A stretch of 64,000 nt of DNA. Origin: Gilliamella sp. wkB112 (GTDB taxonomy: Bacteria > Pseudomonadota > Gammaproteobacteria > Enterobacterales > Orbaceae). The notes beneath the pieces are model-generated. The model saw nothing but the letters and a program-made list of their open reading frames with translations. It was not told where the DNA came from and made no database searches. Position numbers and translations under genes: made by a program. The DNA is taken from positions 1 through 64,000 of the forward strand of contig NZ_LZGL01000017.1 in the NCBI RefSeq assembly GCF_001690685.1, written 5' to 3'. Below, piece after piece: positions 28,804 to 42,060 of the stretch (position 1 is the stretch's first letter; every line of letters starts with the position of its first letter).

Positions 28804-29520
28804 ATGCGCCCATCCGGTCGATCTGCGGAACAAATCCGCCCTATCAAAATAACCCGTAATTTTACTAAGCATGCAGAAGGTTCTGTATTAGTTGAATTTG
28901 GCGAAACCAAAGTACTTTGTAATGCTACCGTAGATGAAGGTGTTCCTCGTTTTTTAAAAGGCCAAAATCAAGGTTGGGTCACTGCCGAATATGGTATGTT
29001 ACCTCGTGCTACTAATTCCAGAACTCAACGTGAAGCAGCCAAAGGGAAACAAACTGGTCGTACTATGGAAATTCAACGACTTATCGCCCGTTCTTTGCGT
29101 GCAATGATCGATTTGCAATTACTTGGAGAATTTACTATCACTCTAGATTGTGATGTGCTTCAAGCTGATGGCGGTACTCGCACGGCATCGATTACTGGGG
29201 CTTGCGTTGCCTTGAATGATGCTATTAATAAAATGTTAGCCAATGGTCAAATTAAACAAAACCCAATTAAATCTTTAATTGCCGCGGTATCAGTTGGTAT
29301 TGTAGATGGTGAAGCAATTTGTGATCTGGAATATATTGAAGATTCAAATGCCGAAACTGATATGAATGTCGTCATGACTGATGATGGTCGAATTATAGAA
29401 GTTCAAGGCACTGCTGAAGGGGAACCATTCAGCCATGATGAACTATTAAAGCTGTTAGAATTAGCAAAAAATGGAATAGCAACTATTATTGATGCTCAAA
29501 AACAAACCTTAAAAGATTAA
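28804..29520 (+). CDS. rph: Ribonuclease PH
   Basis: 238 residues from ATG 28804, which has a GGAG ribosome binding site and gives the invariant start [20 protein letters not shown] (20); the longer frame from 28756 adds 16 unsupported residues. It trims tRNA 3' ends using phosphate. Motifs: [29 protein letters not shown] and [20 protein letters not shown] (20). It appears full length and intact, unlike the frameshifted allele of E. coli K-12. pyrE follows 13 bp later. Confidence 0.97.
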   Translation: MRPSGRSAEQIRPIKITRNFTKHAEGSVLVEFGETKVLCNATVDEGVPRFLKGQNQGWVTAEYGMLPRATNSRTQREAAKGKQTGRTMEIQRLIARSLRAMIDLQLLGEFTITLDCDVLQADGGTRTASITGACVALNDAINKMLANGQIKQNPIKSLIAAVSVGIVDGEAICDLEYIEDSNAETDMNVVMTDDGRIIEVQGTAEGEPFSHDELLKLLELAKNGIATIIDAQKQTLKD

Positions 29521-29533
29521 TTGGAGAGAGTCG

Positions 29534-30181
29534 ATGAAATCATACAAGAGTGAATTTATTGAATTTGCTTTAAATAGACAAGCATTAAAATTTGGTGAAT
29601 TCACCTTAAAGTCAGGACGTAAAAGCCCTTACTTTTTTAATGCTGGATTATTCAATACTGGCAAAGACTTAGCTTTATTAGGTCGTTTTTATGCTGCGGC
29701 ATTGATGGATGCTAATTTACAATATGATGTGATTTTCGGCCCTGCTTATAAAGGTATTCCTATTGTATCATCAACTGTGGTGGCTCTCTCTGAGCACTAC
29801 AATGTGGATGTACCTTATTGTTTTAATCGTAAAGAAGCCAAAGATCATGGTGAAGGTGGCAACTTAGTTGGTAGTTCCATCCATGAACAACGGGTAATGC
29901 TGGTCGATGATGTTATTACTGCTGGTACTGCTATTCGCGAATCTATGCGAATTTTAGAAGATAATCGTTCAAAACTAGCTGGCGTATTAATTTGCCTAGA
30001 TCGTCAAGAAAAAGGTCGTGGTGAATTATCCGCCATCCAAGAAATCAAACAAACTTACCATTGTGATGTTATTTCAATTATTACCTTAGATGATTTAATT
30101 CAATACCTCTACCAAGATGAATCCCGCAAAGATCAAGTTAAACAAGTTGAAGCTTACCGATCTCAATATGGCATAAAGTAA
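29534..30181 (+). CDS. pyrE: Orotate phosphoribosyltransferase
   Basis: 215 residues (E. coli 213). It converts orotate and PRPP to OMP in pyrimidine synthesis. The PRPP loop [17 protein letters not shown] and the N-terminal [16 protein letters not shown] are clear, as is [13 protein letters not shown]. The ribosome binding site is GGAGAG. In E. coli an attenuator lies between rph and pyrE; the 13-bp gap here leaves no room for one. Confidence 0.97.
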   Translation: MKSYKSEFIEFALNRQALKFGEFTLKSGRKSPYFFNAGLFNTGKDLALLGRFYAAALMDANLQYDVIFGPAYKGIPIVSSTVVALSEHYNVDVPYCFNRKEAKDHGEGGNLVGSSIHEQRVMLVDDVITAGTAIRESMRILEDNRSKLAGVLICLDRQEKGRGELSAIQEIKQTYHCDVISIITLDDLIQYLYQDESRKDQVKQVEAYRSQYGIK

Positions 30182-30212
30182 AACGAATTAAATATTGCTA
30201 AAAATAAATATC

Positions 30213-30235
30213 AAAGCGCCCTAAAGGCGCTTTTT
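30213..30235 (+). terminator. Terminator after pyrE
   Basis: GC-rich 8-bp stem AAAGCGCC/GGCGCTTT with a 5-nt loop, ending in a T run to 30235. It lies 31 bp after the pyrE stop, and may also act on the convergent GntR-type gene. Confidence 0.88.
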
Positions 30236-30251
30236 ACTACGTATTTACAAC

Positions 30252-30956
30252 TTACTTCGAATGACTTTGAACATAGAATTTAGCATTGTCATAATGATAA
30301 ATAATTTGAGAAAAATCGAAAGGTTCCCCTGAGGTCGTATAGAAGATTTCTTCAACACATAGTGCTGGATCCCCTACTTCTAGACCTAAATAAGGTGCTA
30401 TTTCTGCATCAAGTTTTATAGCCTTAAAATATTTATCGGAAAAGCCAATATTTATTTTACATACCTCTTGCACATAACTAAAAATAGAATTTTCAGCTAT
30501 TTCTTTATTTAAATAAGAAACTAATTTTTTACGATAATATGACTGTTCAAAACCATATACCTTACCATCTGCAAATCGTAAGCGTTTAATATAATAAACT
30601 TGTTCATTATCATCACATTGCAAATTTTCTTTGACTCTTGAATTTGGTTGCATTAAGTCAACATTAAATACCTGAGATGATCCTGGCAAATCATTCAAAT
30701 CAACACTGAAACCATGACTTTCTAGAAAATTGAGATAACCTCTTTTTTTAGGTTGCCGCACAAAAATCCCACTACCTTGAACTTGATAGATAACACCGTG
30801 ACGCTCAAGCCGGTTAAGCGCTTTTATTATAGTGGTTCGACTAACTTGGTATTGATTAATCAGTTCTTCAATATTAGGTAATTGTGTATCTTTAGTAATC
30901 TGCTGTTGATAAATCTTTTGTTTTATTTTATCAGCAACATCTTGATATTTTAGCAT
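30252..30956 (-). CDS. GntR-family regulator with UTRA domain
   Basis: 234 residues. The N-terminal winged helix (residues ~1-70: KIYQQQITKDTQLPNIEELI; VSRTTIIKALNRLERHGVIY, 20 each) is followed by a UTRA effector domain (VYYIKRLRFADGKVYGFEQS). TreR/BglR-like regulators of this kind bind a phospho-sugar. It is divergent from the beta-glucoside PTS and enzyme, which it very probably represses. AGAGGAAGAC precedes the ATG. Confidence 0.88.
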   Translation of the reverse strand: MLKYQDVADKIKQKIYQQQITKDTQLPNIEELINQYQVSRTTIIKALNRLERHGVIYQVQGSGIFVRQPKKRGYLNFLESHGFSVDLNDLPGSSQVFNVDLMQPNSRVKENLQCDDNEQVYYIKRLRFADGKVYGFEQSYYRKKLVSYLNKEIAENSIFSYVQEVCKINIGFSDKYFKAIKLDAEIAPYLGLEVGDPALCVEEIFYTTSGEPFDFSQIIYHYDNAKFYVQSHSK

Positions 30957-31035
30957 TGTCTTCCTCTATTTATTCCTTAAATAGTTTGCTCACATTGTAT
31001 ACGGCTTATTAAAAGAATAAAACATAACTATGTAA

Positions 31036-31057
31036 AAAGTAGATCTAGATCACAAAC
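31036..31057. promoter_or_regulatory. CRP-like site in the beta-glucoside promoter region
   Basis: The right half TCTAGATCACA matches the CRP consensus exactly; the left half matches five of eight positions. It lies about 40 bp upstream of the candidate -35 element (TTAACA, 31072) of the PTS gene, in the 176-bp divergent region. Confidence 0.5.
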
Positions 31058-31062
31058 AATAT

Positions 31063-31109
31063 AATTGTTAGTTAACAATTTTTATTTTAGAGTTAAGATA
31101 GCCTATCTT
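31063..31109 (+). promoter_or_regulatory. Two palindromes over the beta-glucoside promoter
   Basis: AATTGTT-agtt-AACAATT (31063-31080) and AAGATA-gcc-TATCTT (31095-31109) are both perfect. They flank a possible promoter (TTAACA at 31072-31077, TAAGAT at 31094-31099). Either could be the operator of the divergent GntR-type regulator; the second spans the -10 to start-point region, a good repressor position. Confidence 0.45.
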
Positions 31110-31132
31110 TATTATTTAAGGAGTTTAAATAG

Positions 31133-34454
<3,322 letters not shown>

Positions 34455-34477
34455 TCGTTTAAATTTTAATAAGCAAA

Positions 34478-34510
34478 TATGGGGGATGTTTTAGTTTTAA
34501 CTCCCCCATA
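34478..34510. terminator. GC-rich hairpin between convergent phospho-beta-glucosidase and dinB
   Basis: A perfect 9-bp stem TATGGGGGA/TCCCCCATA with a 15-nt loop lies in the 57-bp gap and abuts the dinB stop. T runs are poor, but position suggests it ends both transcripts. Confidence 0.55.
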
Positions 34511-34511
34511 A

Positions 34512-35567
34512 TTAGAATCTGAAAATTAATTGTTTATCTAATTGAGGATCGATTAAGGTAACATGAAACCCAATTAATCTCACTCCACGATCATTACGCC
34601 GCTCATGCCAAACTTTATAGGCTTGTTTAATCAAATCTGTTTTATCTAATTTGGCCCATACATGTTCTTGGGTAGTTAGTTGGAAATCATCAAATTTAAA
34701 TTTTACACCTTGTCTGGCTATTGATAAATCAGTTCGAACTTTACTTAATCTTCTTTCTAATTCTTCATACAGTGGATCTAATTGTAATAAACAATCATCC
34801 CAACTGTGAATATCATCAATTAAGGTACGTTCAACACCTACTGATTTGCGTTGACGATCATTACATACTTCTCGTTCATCAATACCTTGACAACGTTCAT
34901 ATAAAATTCGTCCAAATTTACCAAACTGATTAAGTAGTTTAGAAAGATCGTATTTCACTACATCTTGGCATTGGTACAAACCCAGTTCTGCTAATTTTTT
35001 TTCAGTAACTTTACCTACTCCCGGGATTTTATTAAGTGGTAATTGCTCAATAAACGAACTAACCTGTTCTGGTTTAATCACATATTGGCCATTAGGTTTA
35101 TTCATATCGGAAGCAATCTTAGCTAAAAACTTTAAAGGTGCCACACCTGCCGATGCAGTTAAACCAAGTTCATTGAAAATGGCCTGACGAATATCTTGAG
35201 CAATCAACGTTGCCGAGCCATGACAAAATTGGCATTCGGTAACGTCTAAATAAGCTTCATCTAATGACAGAGCTTCAATAGCTTGCGTATAACGTTGAAA
35301 AATTTGATGGATCTGCTGGGACACTTCTTTATACACTGCATGCCGACCCGGAATAACTTTAAGATTAGGACATAACTTAACGGCTTGAGCCATTGACATA
35401 GCACTATGTACACCATATTGGCGAGCCAGATAATTAGCGGTTGCCACAACGCCCCGTTTACGTGGATCACCCCCTACAGCGATAGGAATGTTACGATAAC
35501 GGGGATTGTCACGCATTTCAACTGCGGCATAAAAACAATCCATATCCACATGAATAATTTTTCGCAT
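34512..35567 (-). CDS. dinB: DNA polymerase IV
   Basis: 351 residues of the Y-family translesion polymerase (E. coli DinB 351). Catalytic carboxylates are in HVDMDCFYAAVEMRDNP and SLDEAYLDVT; the helix-hairpin-helix is KIPGVGKVTEKKLAELG. The C-terminus ends QLDKQLIFRF: family beta-clamp-binding motifs are similarly placed at the extreme end (QLxLxF type). No LexA-type box is obvious upstream. Confidence 0.96.
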   Translation of the reverse strand: MRKIIHVDMDCFYAAVEMRDNPRYRNIPIAVGGDPRKRGVVATANYLARQYGVHSAMSMAQAVKLCPNLKVIPGRHAVYKEVSQQIHQIFQRYTQAIEALSLDEAYLDVTECQFCHGSATLIAQDIRQAIFNELGLTASAGVAPLKFLAKIASDMNKPNGQYVIKPEQVSSFIEQLPLNKIPGVGKVTEKKLAELGLYQCQDVVKYDLSKLLNQFGKFGRILYERCQGIDEREVCNDRQRKSVGVERTLIDDIHSWDDCLLQLDPLYEELERRLSKVRTDLSIARQGVKFKFDDFQLTTQEHVWAKLDKTDLIKQAYKVWHERRNDRGVRLIGFHVTLIDPQLDKQLIFRF

Positions 35568-35648
35568 AACCTACTTTTGTTGCACTCAAAATAACTGTAT
35601 AAATATACAATATCATACCTTAAATACCTATGCAATCATAGTCCTTAC

Positions 35649-37355
35649 TCATTTAGGGAGTGTGTCAAAATCGATTAAACTATTTTTACCGTAAGGGTCA
35701 CCAATCCAACGCGGATTTTGTTTAAACTCCGGATTGACAATGCTTTTTTCCGGTTGATAAAGATCATAACTTAAACCAGCCAAATCCGACCAAGTATGGA
35801 TTAAATCTTGAGTACTATATTTACGATTAATATAAGCCTGATAGTTATTGGGATGTGTAGCCAGCCATTGCGGTGATTGCCAAAGCATGAATGGCACAGT
35901 ATACATGGTTTTGGTGGGTGCCTTTTCATTACGCCCTAACACATCATGTGGTGGAGTTTCATAAACATCTTCGCCATGATCTGAAAAATACAGCATAAAA
36001 CCATTTTCTTTACTAGTTTTAAACATATTAAACAGTGTAGTGGTAACGTAATCATTATAACTTACCGCATTATCATAATTGTTATAGCGTTCTAGTTCGT
36101 CATCCTTAAGTTTAAAGGAAATGCCTGTTGCATTTTTAAACTGCTCATAAACACTATTTTTTGGATAACGGAACTCATATTTCATATGTGTGCCAAGTAA
36201 ATGAATAACGATAAATTTCTTTTCGGCTGGATCGGCTAACACAGTTTTAAAAGGATCAAATACTGACTCATCATAGCGTCTTGAACTCTGATTACGATCA
36301 TTATTCATATAAAACTGCTCATCAGTTTGTTGAGAAAACATAGTCAACATAGTATTACGCGCGGTCATAGTTTGTTGATTGGTGATCCAAAAGGTTTTAT
36401 AACCAGCCTGATGCATAAGATGAATTAATGATGGTGTTTTTAAATATAAATCAGGATGTTTTTCATCAGCAAAAGTTAATGCTTGCTGAAGAATTTCGAT
36501 GGTATAAGGTCTGGATGAAACCACATCATTAAATACTAATAAATTAGGATTTTCTTTTTTAAATTGTTGTATTTGCGGGGTAGTATTACGCTCATAACCA
36601 TAAATACCCATGCGATTACGAGTAGTTGATTCACCAATAATTAACACTAAAGTTCGTGGAGCATTACCATTAGCATCGATTAAATTGTTTAATGGGGGCA
36701 ACGTTTCATAGTTGGCTAAAATAGCCTCCATATTCGATAATTGGGTACGATAAGCCAAATAATTGCTAACTAATTGCCAAGGTACGGTAGTTTCCATTCG
36801 TGATAATAAGTGCAATCCAGATTTTTCTAATGAGTTTTTTTTTACGGTTAAACTAATCGCCATTGGCATAGTTGCATAAATAATAATTAACAACGAGACA
36901 ACCCATTTAGTAGTTTTTTTGACATATACCGGCTGGACTTGTTTCCATAAGAAAATACCCAGCAAAATATAAACTAATAGCACAACAATTAACTTAATAC
37001 TTAAATATTGTTGAATGAATTCATTGGATTCATTAAAGTTTGATTCCGCCATGACAAAGAACACACTTTGTGAAAATTCTTGTCTATAAATGGTAAAGTA
37101 ACCGACAGAAATTAAAGATAAACTACCAACTATCAATCCGAAAACTGTGGCAATTTTTCGAGCATAATTTGGGAACAATAATATTGGTATTAACCAAATT
37201 AAGCTATAAATCACTGAATCACGTAAGCCATTAACACTAGAATGACCTGAAATAAAAATAAACAGTTGTAAAGTACAGGAAAAATAAGAAAAAAATAAAA
37301 TAACAACAATAAGTGCCTTCCAGCTAAATTTATGGCTATCTTTTAAATTTTGCAT
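35649..37355 (-). CDS. cptA: Phosphoethanolamine transferase CptA (lipopolysaccharide core)
   Basis: 568 residues (E. coli CptA/YijP 577). Five N-terminal membrane segments (to about residue 185) are followed by a periplasmic sulfatase-fold catalytic domain: LVLIIGESTTRNRMGIYGYE (20, with nucleophile Thr), SRPYTIEILQQALTFADEK, IVIHLLGTHMKYEFRYP and YFSDHGEDVYETPPH. It adds phosphoethanolamine to LPS core or lipid A, which alters surface charge and polycation resistance. It is alone on its strand between dinB and the malY-type gene. Confidence 0.92.
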   Translation of the reverse strand: MQNLKDSHKFSWKALIVVILFFSYFSCTLQLFIFISGHSSVNGLRDSVIYSLIWLIPILLFPNYARKIATVFGLIVGSLSLISVGYFTIYRQEFSQSVFFVMAESNFNESNEFIQQYLSIKLIVVLLVYILLGIFLWKQVQPVYVKKTTKWVVSLLIIIYATMPMAISLTVKKNSLEKSGLHLLSRMETTVPWQLVSNYLAYRTQLSNMEAILANYETLPPLNNLIDANGNAPRTLVLIIGESTTRNRMGIYGYERNTTPQIQQFKKENPNLLVFNDVVSSRPYTIEILQQALTFADEKHPDLYLKTPSLIHLMHQAGYKTFWITNQQTMTARNTMLTMFSQQTDEQFYMNNDRNQSSRRYDESVFDPFKTVLADPAEKKFIVIHLLGTHMKYEFRYPKNSVYEQFKNATGISFKLKDDELERYNNYDNAVSYNDYVTTTLFNMFKTSKENGFMLYFSDHGEDVYETPPHDVLGRNEKAPTKTMYTVPFMLWQSPQWLATHPNNYQAYINRKYSTQDLIHTWSDLAGLSYDLYQPEKSIVNPEFKQNPRWIGDPYGKNSLIDFDTLPK

Positions 37356-37501
37356 AATTACCTATCAACAATTATAAGTTGTTGATAGGATAAACGGCTT
37401 AAATTAATAAAACCTTAAGTGGAACTGTTTAATTAAATTTAATAAATTAAAAATAAAACCACATTAACCTATTAATTAAATCCAACCATACCTTTTCAGT
37501 C

Positions 37502-38695
37502 TTAGTTTTGGTTAGTTTTTGTTTGTATTGCAATTAATAAGCGCTGTAAACCAGCTTGTAAAATAGCAGTTGGGCAGGCAATATTAATACGCTCAAAGCC
37601 TGCACCTTGTTCGCCAAAAATATACCCTTCATCGAAAAATAATTCAGCTTCATATTTTAAGAATTTTTCCAGCTCTTGAGGTTGCAAACCTAAACTGCGA
37701 AAATCTAACCATTGTAAATAAGTGCCTTCTAAATCGTAAACCACAATCTCAGGTAAATATTTAGCAAAAAAATCTTTAACTAATAGATGATTCTCGTATA
37801 TTAAACCAATAAATTGTTGTAACCACTCATCACATTGAGTATAGACGACTTCACAAGCCTTAAATCCAATAATATTCAAACTATGAAAACCATTTTTACT
37901 AATATAGTCGCTGTATTGATCACGCAACTGTTTATTAGGAATGATTATATTCGACGTTTGCAAACCAGCGAGATTAAAAGATTTACTTGGCGCGGTGCAC
38001 ACAATCACATTATTTTTAATTTGTTCCGATAATGTAGCCAACACGTGATGTTTATGTGTTGGCATAATCAAGTCAAAATGGATCTCATCTGACATAATCA
38101 ATACATTATGTTTTAAACAGATCTCAGCTACTTGATTTAATTCTTCCTTACGCCAAACTCGCCCTACTGGATTATGTGGACTACAGAAGATCAGCATTTT
38201 ATTGTGGGGATCACTAGCTTTAATTTCTAAATCAGCAAAATCAATAGCATATTTACCATTACTATCAATAATTAATGGATTTTCAACCAATTTGCGCTTG
38301 GTATTGTTAATACTTGCAGAAAATGGATAATAAACTGGTGGCATTATAATAACACCATCATTTTCATTGGTATAAGTTTTTATAGCATTATAAATTGCAG
38401 GCACCACTCCAGGTGAAAGGACGATCCAATCTTTTTCAATATGCCAGTTATGTTGCTTTTGCATCCAATCGATGACTGCTTGGTAATAGCCTTGAGTACC
38501 ATTGGTGTAACCAAAAATTGCTTCACCAACAAAATTTTGTAAGGATTTAACTAATTCAGGAGGTGGTAAAAAATCGACATCAGCTACTGAGAATGGGTAT
38601 ACATCTTTGGATACATCAGGTTTTTCGTCCACCATTTGTTGCCATTTAGATGATCCTTGTGCTAATCGATTAACTGCTTTATCAAAATTATACAT
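37502..38695 (-). CDS. patB: MalY/PatB-type PLP-dependent C-S lyase
   Basis: 397 residues, fold type I aminotransferase family. It begins like the MalY/PatB group (NRLAQGSSKWQQM; YPFSVADVDFLPPPELV), has the CSPHNPVGRVW loop, and the PLP lysine in APSKSFNLAGLQTS. Members cleave cystathionine or related thioethers to a thiol, pyruvate and ammonia. Gene symbol by family only. It sits downstream of thiQ in the same direction, 38 bp away, and may read through from the TPP-controlled operon. Confidence 0.88.
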   Translation of the reverse strand: MYNFDKAVNRLAQGSSKWQQMVDEKPDVSKDVYPFSVADVDFLPPPELVKSLQNFVGEAIFGYTNGTQGYYQAVIDWMQKQHNWHIEKDWIVLSPGVVPAIYNAIKTYTNENDGVIIMPPVYYPFSASINNTKRKLVENPLIIDSNGKYAIDFADLEIKASDPHNKMLIFCSPHNPVGRVWRKEELNQVAEICLKHNVLIMSDEIHFDLIMPTHKHHVLATLSEQIKNNVIVCTAPSKSFNLAGLQTSNIIIPNKQLRDQYSDYISKNGFHSLNIIGFKACEVVYTQCDEWLQQFIGLIYENHLLVKDFFAKYLPEIVVYDLEGTYLQWLDFRSLGLQPQELEKFLKYEAELFFDEGYIFGEQGAGFERINIACPTAILQAGLQRLLIAIQTKTNQN

Positions 38696-38733
38696 TTAGT
38701 GCTTCCCTTTATAATTACATTCTTAATTATAGA

Positions 38734-39435
38734 TCAATAATTAAGGCCTAATAATTTCGCAATCGCTTTATTTTGTGGCTCCGTCAGTTGTTTAGGTGCC
38801 GCGTTAAAAACAATGTTTCCATTATCAACCACTAAACATCGTGAAAAGTATTTTAATGAATCATCCAAATAATGTGACACCATCATTAAAGTCAAAGCAA
38901 ATTCATCACATATTTTATTCACTAACTCGAGCATTTCAAGACGTAATGCTTGATCAAGTGCCGAAAACGGTTCATCCAATAGCAAAATTGGACGACGTTG
39001 CATTAAACAACGCGCCAAAGCCACCCGTTGACGTTGCCCACCTGACAGTTGATCCGGATAACGCTTACCAAAACCACTAAGACCAACTTTGGCAAGTATA
39101 TCTGTGATAGCATTTTGTTCAACTACATTTAGTTTTAGACTAGGTTTTAATCCTAAAGCAATATTTTGCTCAACGGTAAAATGACTAAATAAGTTGTTAT
39201 GTTGGAACAGCATTGATACTGGTCGTTTTGCTGGGTTTTCTAGAGTTACAACTTGATTATTGAGAATAATATTCCCAGATTGAGGAAAAATAAATCCAGC
39301 AATTAAACTTAATAAAGTGCTTTTGCCTGCGCCACTTGGGCCCACAATAATTGCTTTTTCCTTAGCAACAATATTAATATCAAAATAAAGATTAAAATTA
39401 TCATATTGATAATTAATTTGTTTAAGTTCGATCAT
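38734..39435 (-). CDS. thiQ: Thiamine ABC transporter ATP-binding protein
   Basis: 233 residues. Walker A GPSGAGKSTLL, signature LSGGQRQRVALARCL, Walker B PILLLDEPFSALD. Energises uptake of thiamine and its phosphates. Its start overlaps the thiP end by 14 bp, and it is the third gene of thiBPQ. Confidence 0.95.
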   Translation of the reverse strand: MIELKQINYQYDNFNLYFDINIVAKEKAIIVGPSGAGKSTLLSLIAGFIFPQSGNIILNNQVVTLENPAKRPVSMLFQHNNLFSHFTVEQNIALGLKPSLKLNVVEQNAITDILAKVGLSGFGKRYPDQLSGGQRQRVALARCLMQRRPILLLDEPFSALDQALRLEMLELVNKICDEFALTLMMVSHYLDDSLKYFSRCLVVDNGNIVFNAAPKQLTEPQNKAIAKLLGLNY

Positions 39436-40990
39436 AATCCAACACAGCCAATAAACTAAACGATAATAATAATAAAATTGAAGCAGTTACCATGCCTTGT
39501 TGATAATGATAATGCGATAACTGTTCATATAAATAATAAGGTAACGTGGTCACTGCTTGACCACCAAATAAAGCAATAATCCCAAAATCACCTAATGACA
39601 AAATTGCTGCAAATGCCATACTTTTGGCTAATAGCGGTTTAAGGGCTGAGTATTCAATTAAATAAAAATGATTAATACCGGAAATATTTAATGATTGACT
39701 CAACTGCCAGTAACGTAAGGTAACATCATATATAGGTACCGCCAGATTTTTTAATATATAGGGCAATACCATTAAACCGTTACAAACTATCATCAATAAG
39801 CAAATAAATACAGCATTATTCAGATATTCAAATAGTAACAAAAACAGTCCGGCAGCCAGTACCATACTGGGTATGGCTAAGATCAAAGAACCCACCAACA
39901 TTAATCGATTACTCCATCTGACTTGTTGTGCAATGAGTAAGCGACTATTAGTCCACAACAATAAAACTGCAAACACTATAGCAATAATAGTTGAACCAAA
40001 GGTGATCACCATTGAGTAGTAAAAAGCTCGCTTTAATCCTGAATTAAATGAAGATAGTTGGAAAGCATTAATCCCTTCAATTAGTATAGTTATGATAGGC
40101 GTAAAGATGAATAATCCACCTATTGCAATAATGGCAAAACTTAACCTACGTAATTGCTTTGATACTGGTAGTTTATAATCTACCTCAGTAAATTGAACAT
40201 TAACTCTTTTAACACGATTAAACTTTTGCATTAACCACATAAAACTCAAGCAACATAACAACTGTAATCCGGAAAGGACTACCGCTTGCATCAATTCGAA
40301 ATTTCGAATTGATTGATAAATTTCCACCTCAATTGTGGTGTATTTAGGTCCTCCGCCTAAGGCTAGCACTATAGCAAAACTTGAAAAACACAGCATAAAA
40401 ATTAGCGTAGCAATAGGAAATATTTGTCGTCGCAACAATGGCCATTCAATCAATTTAAAATAATTAAAATTAGAAAAATTCAATTGAGCAGCTAACTGTT
40501 TATGCTCAACCGGAACACTTACTAATGTTTGATAAAACAAACTACAAGCATAAGGAAAATTCAAAAAAATGTGAGCAAGTAAAATACCATGTAAGCCATA
40601 TATTGACATTGAAGATGACAAACCGACAAAGCATAAAATTTTAGCAATAAGCCCTTGTTGTCCATAAACTGACAACAATCCAGTTACTACAACTAAAGTA
40701 GGTAAAATAAAAGTAATTGGCATAAAACGTAATAGTAATGTTTTACCCTTGAAGGTAACTAACGATAGAGCCTTTGCCATTAAAAGTGCAACTACAATTG
40801 CCAGTATGGTTGATAAGCTAGCTTGAACAATAGTTATAACAATTACGTGGAGTAAATAGTTATCAAAATAGATACTTAAATTATCAGATCGTAACGCAAA
40901 CATCCAAAGTGAGAACAGTGCAGTACCTAGCATAATTAAGATTATGCTAGCCACACTAATACCTGGAATTAAGGTTCTAAAATTCAGCAT
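39422..40990 (-). CDS. thiP: Thiamine ABC transporter permease
   Basis: 522 residues (E. coli 536) with about twelve membrane segments in two fused permease halves. Each half has an EAA-type loop (around QLNFSNFNYFKLIEWPLLRR, 20, and SLNISGINHFYLIEYSALKP, 20). It forms the membrane channel with ThiQ and receives substrate from ThiB. It lies 14 bp downstream of thiB. Confidence 0.95.
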   Translation of the reverse strand: MLNFRTLIPGISVASIILIMLGTALFSLWMFALRSDNLSIYFDNYLLHVIVITIVQASLSTILAIVVALLMAKALSLVTFKGKTLLLRFMPITFILPTLVVVTGLLSVYGQQGLIAKILCFVGLSSSMSIYGLHGILLAHIFLNFPYACSLFYQTLVSVPVEHKQLAAQLNFSNFNYFKLIEWPLLRRQIFPIATLIFMLCFSSFAIVLALGGGPKYTTIEVEIYQSIRNFELMQAVVLSGLQLLCCLSFMWLMQKFNRVKRVNVQFTEVDYKLPVSKQLRRLSFAIIAIGGLFIFTPIITILIEGINAFQLSSFNSGLKRAFYYSMVITFGSTIIAIVFAVLLLWTNSRLLIAQQVRWSNRLMLVGSLILAIPSMVLAAGLFLLLFEYLNNAVFICLLMIVCNGLMVLPYILKNLAVPIYDVTLRYWQLSQSLNISGINHFYLIEYSALKPLLAKSMAFAAILSLGDFGIIALFGGQAVTTLPYYLYEQLSHYHYQQGMVTASILLLLSFSLLAVLDYDRT

Positions 40991-41004
40991 TAATTCAGTT
41001 CAAG

Positions 41005-42009
41005 CTATTTACTAATAGCTGATTGCCATTCACGTACCCACGCCTTCTGATTTTTATCCAATTGCATTGGATCAATTTCAAGCGTTTTTTTCACTTTATT
41101 AAGTTGCTCGAAAGCCTCAGGTAAAGGTGTTGATATAATAGGATACATGACATTTTTTTCAGCAAATTGGCGTTGAACCTCTGGTGTTAATAGATAACGT
41201 AAAAAACTGCGGGCTAATTCAGGTTGATGACTATATTTAGTAATCCCAGCAATTTCAACTTGATGGTAATGACCTTCAGAGAAAATAGCTGCTGCATAAC
41301 GATGATCATTATCATTCATAATATGGGCAACTGGTGATGTACTATAGCTTAAAACCAAATCTGCTTCACCTTTTAAAAACAGATTATAGGCTTCACTCCA
41401 GTTTTTAGTCACTGTAACAGTATGCTTTGCAATTTTTTCCCATGCTGATACAGCATCATCGGCATAGATTTTCTTAATCCATAACAATAATCCTAATCCG
41501 GGAGTACTGGTTCTAGGATCCGGATAAACGATTTTCCAATTAGCCTTATTTTCGACGAGCGCATGCAAACTATGTGGTGGATTTTTAAGTTTGTTTTTAT
41601 TATAAATAAAAGCAAAATAACCAAAATCATATGGCATAAAATCACTATCCCACCAGTCGGTATTTAAATTATCTGGTTTAGTTATTTGATGCGGAATAAC
41701 AATATCAGCCTGTTTTGCCTGTTCAAGCAAATTATTATCTAAGCCTAAAATCACATCGGCACTAGTTTTATCATCTTCAAGGCGTATACGATTAAAAATT
41801 GAAACACCGTCACCTATAGTGATAATGTCAAGTTGGCAGTTACACTGAGATTCAAAACCTTGCTTAATCTGTTGCCCTGGGCCCCATTCTGACAAGAAAG
41901 AACCATATGTATAAACGGTTAACGTGGGTTGTGCATTAGCAAAATTTGTCGATAACGGCAATAACAGTGTGGAAAATAACAATGACAGTAACAAATTATT
42001 ACGAAACAT
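41005..42009 (-). CDS. thiB: Thiamine-binding periplasmic protein
   Basis: 334 residues from ATG 42009, which has a perfect AGGAGG site six bases upstream and begins MFRNNLLLSLLFSTLLLPLS, a signal peptide cleaved near FANA. The longer frame to 42081 starts inside the riboswitch and is not used. The mature part is a type II binding protein (LTVYTYGSFLSEWGPGQQIK, 20; FMPYDFGYFAFIYNK). It captures thiamine and TPP. First gene of thiBPQ under a TPP riboswitch. Confidence 0.96.
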   Translation of the reverse strand: MFRNNLLLSLLFSTLLLPLSTNFANAQPTLTVYTYGSFLSEWGPGQQIKQGFESQCNCQLDIITIGDGVSIFNRIRLEDDKTSADVILGLDNNLLEQAKQADIVIPHQITKPDNLNTDWWDSDFMPYDFGYFAFIYNKNKLKNPPHSLHALVENKANWKIVYPDPRTSTPGLGLLLWIKKIYADDAVSAWEKIAKHTVTVTKNWSEAYNLFLKGEADLVLSYSTSPVAHIMNDNDHRYAAAIFSEGHYHQVEIAGITKYSHQPELARSFLRYLLTPEVQRQFAEKNVMYPIISTPLPEAFEQLNKVKKTLEIDPMQLDKNQKAWVREWQSAISK

Positions 42010-42060
42010 TTTGCCTCCTAATATAAAATGAAAGACAAAAGGTTTGAGCTGATATAATAA

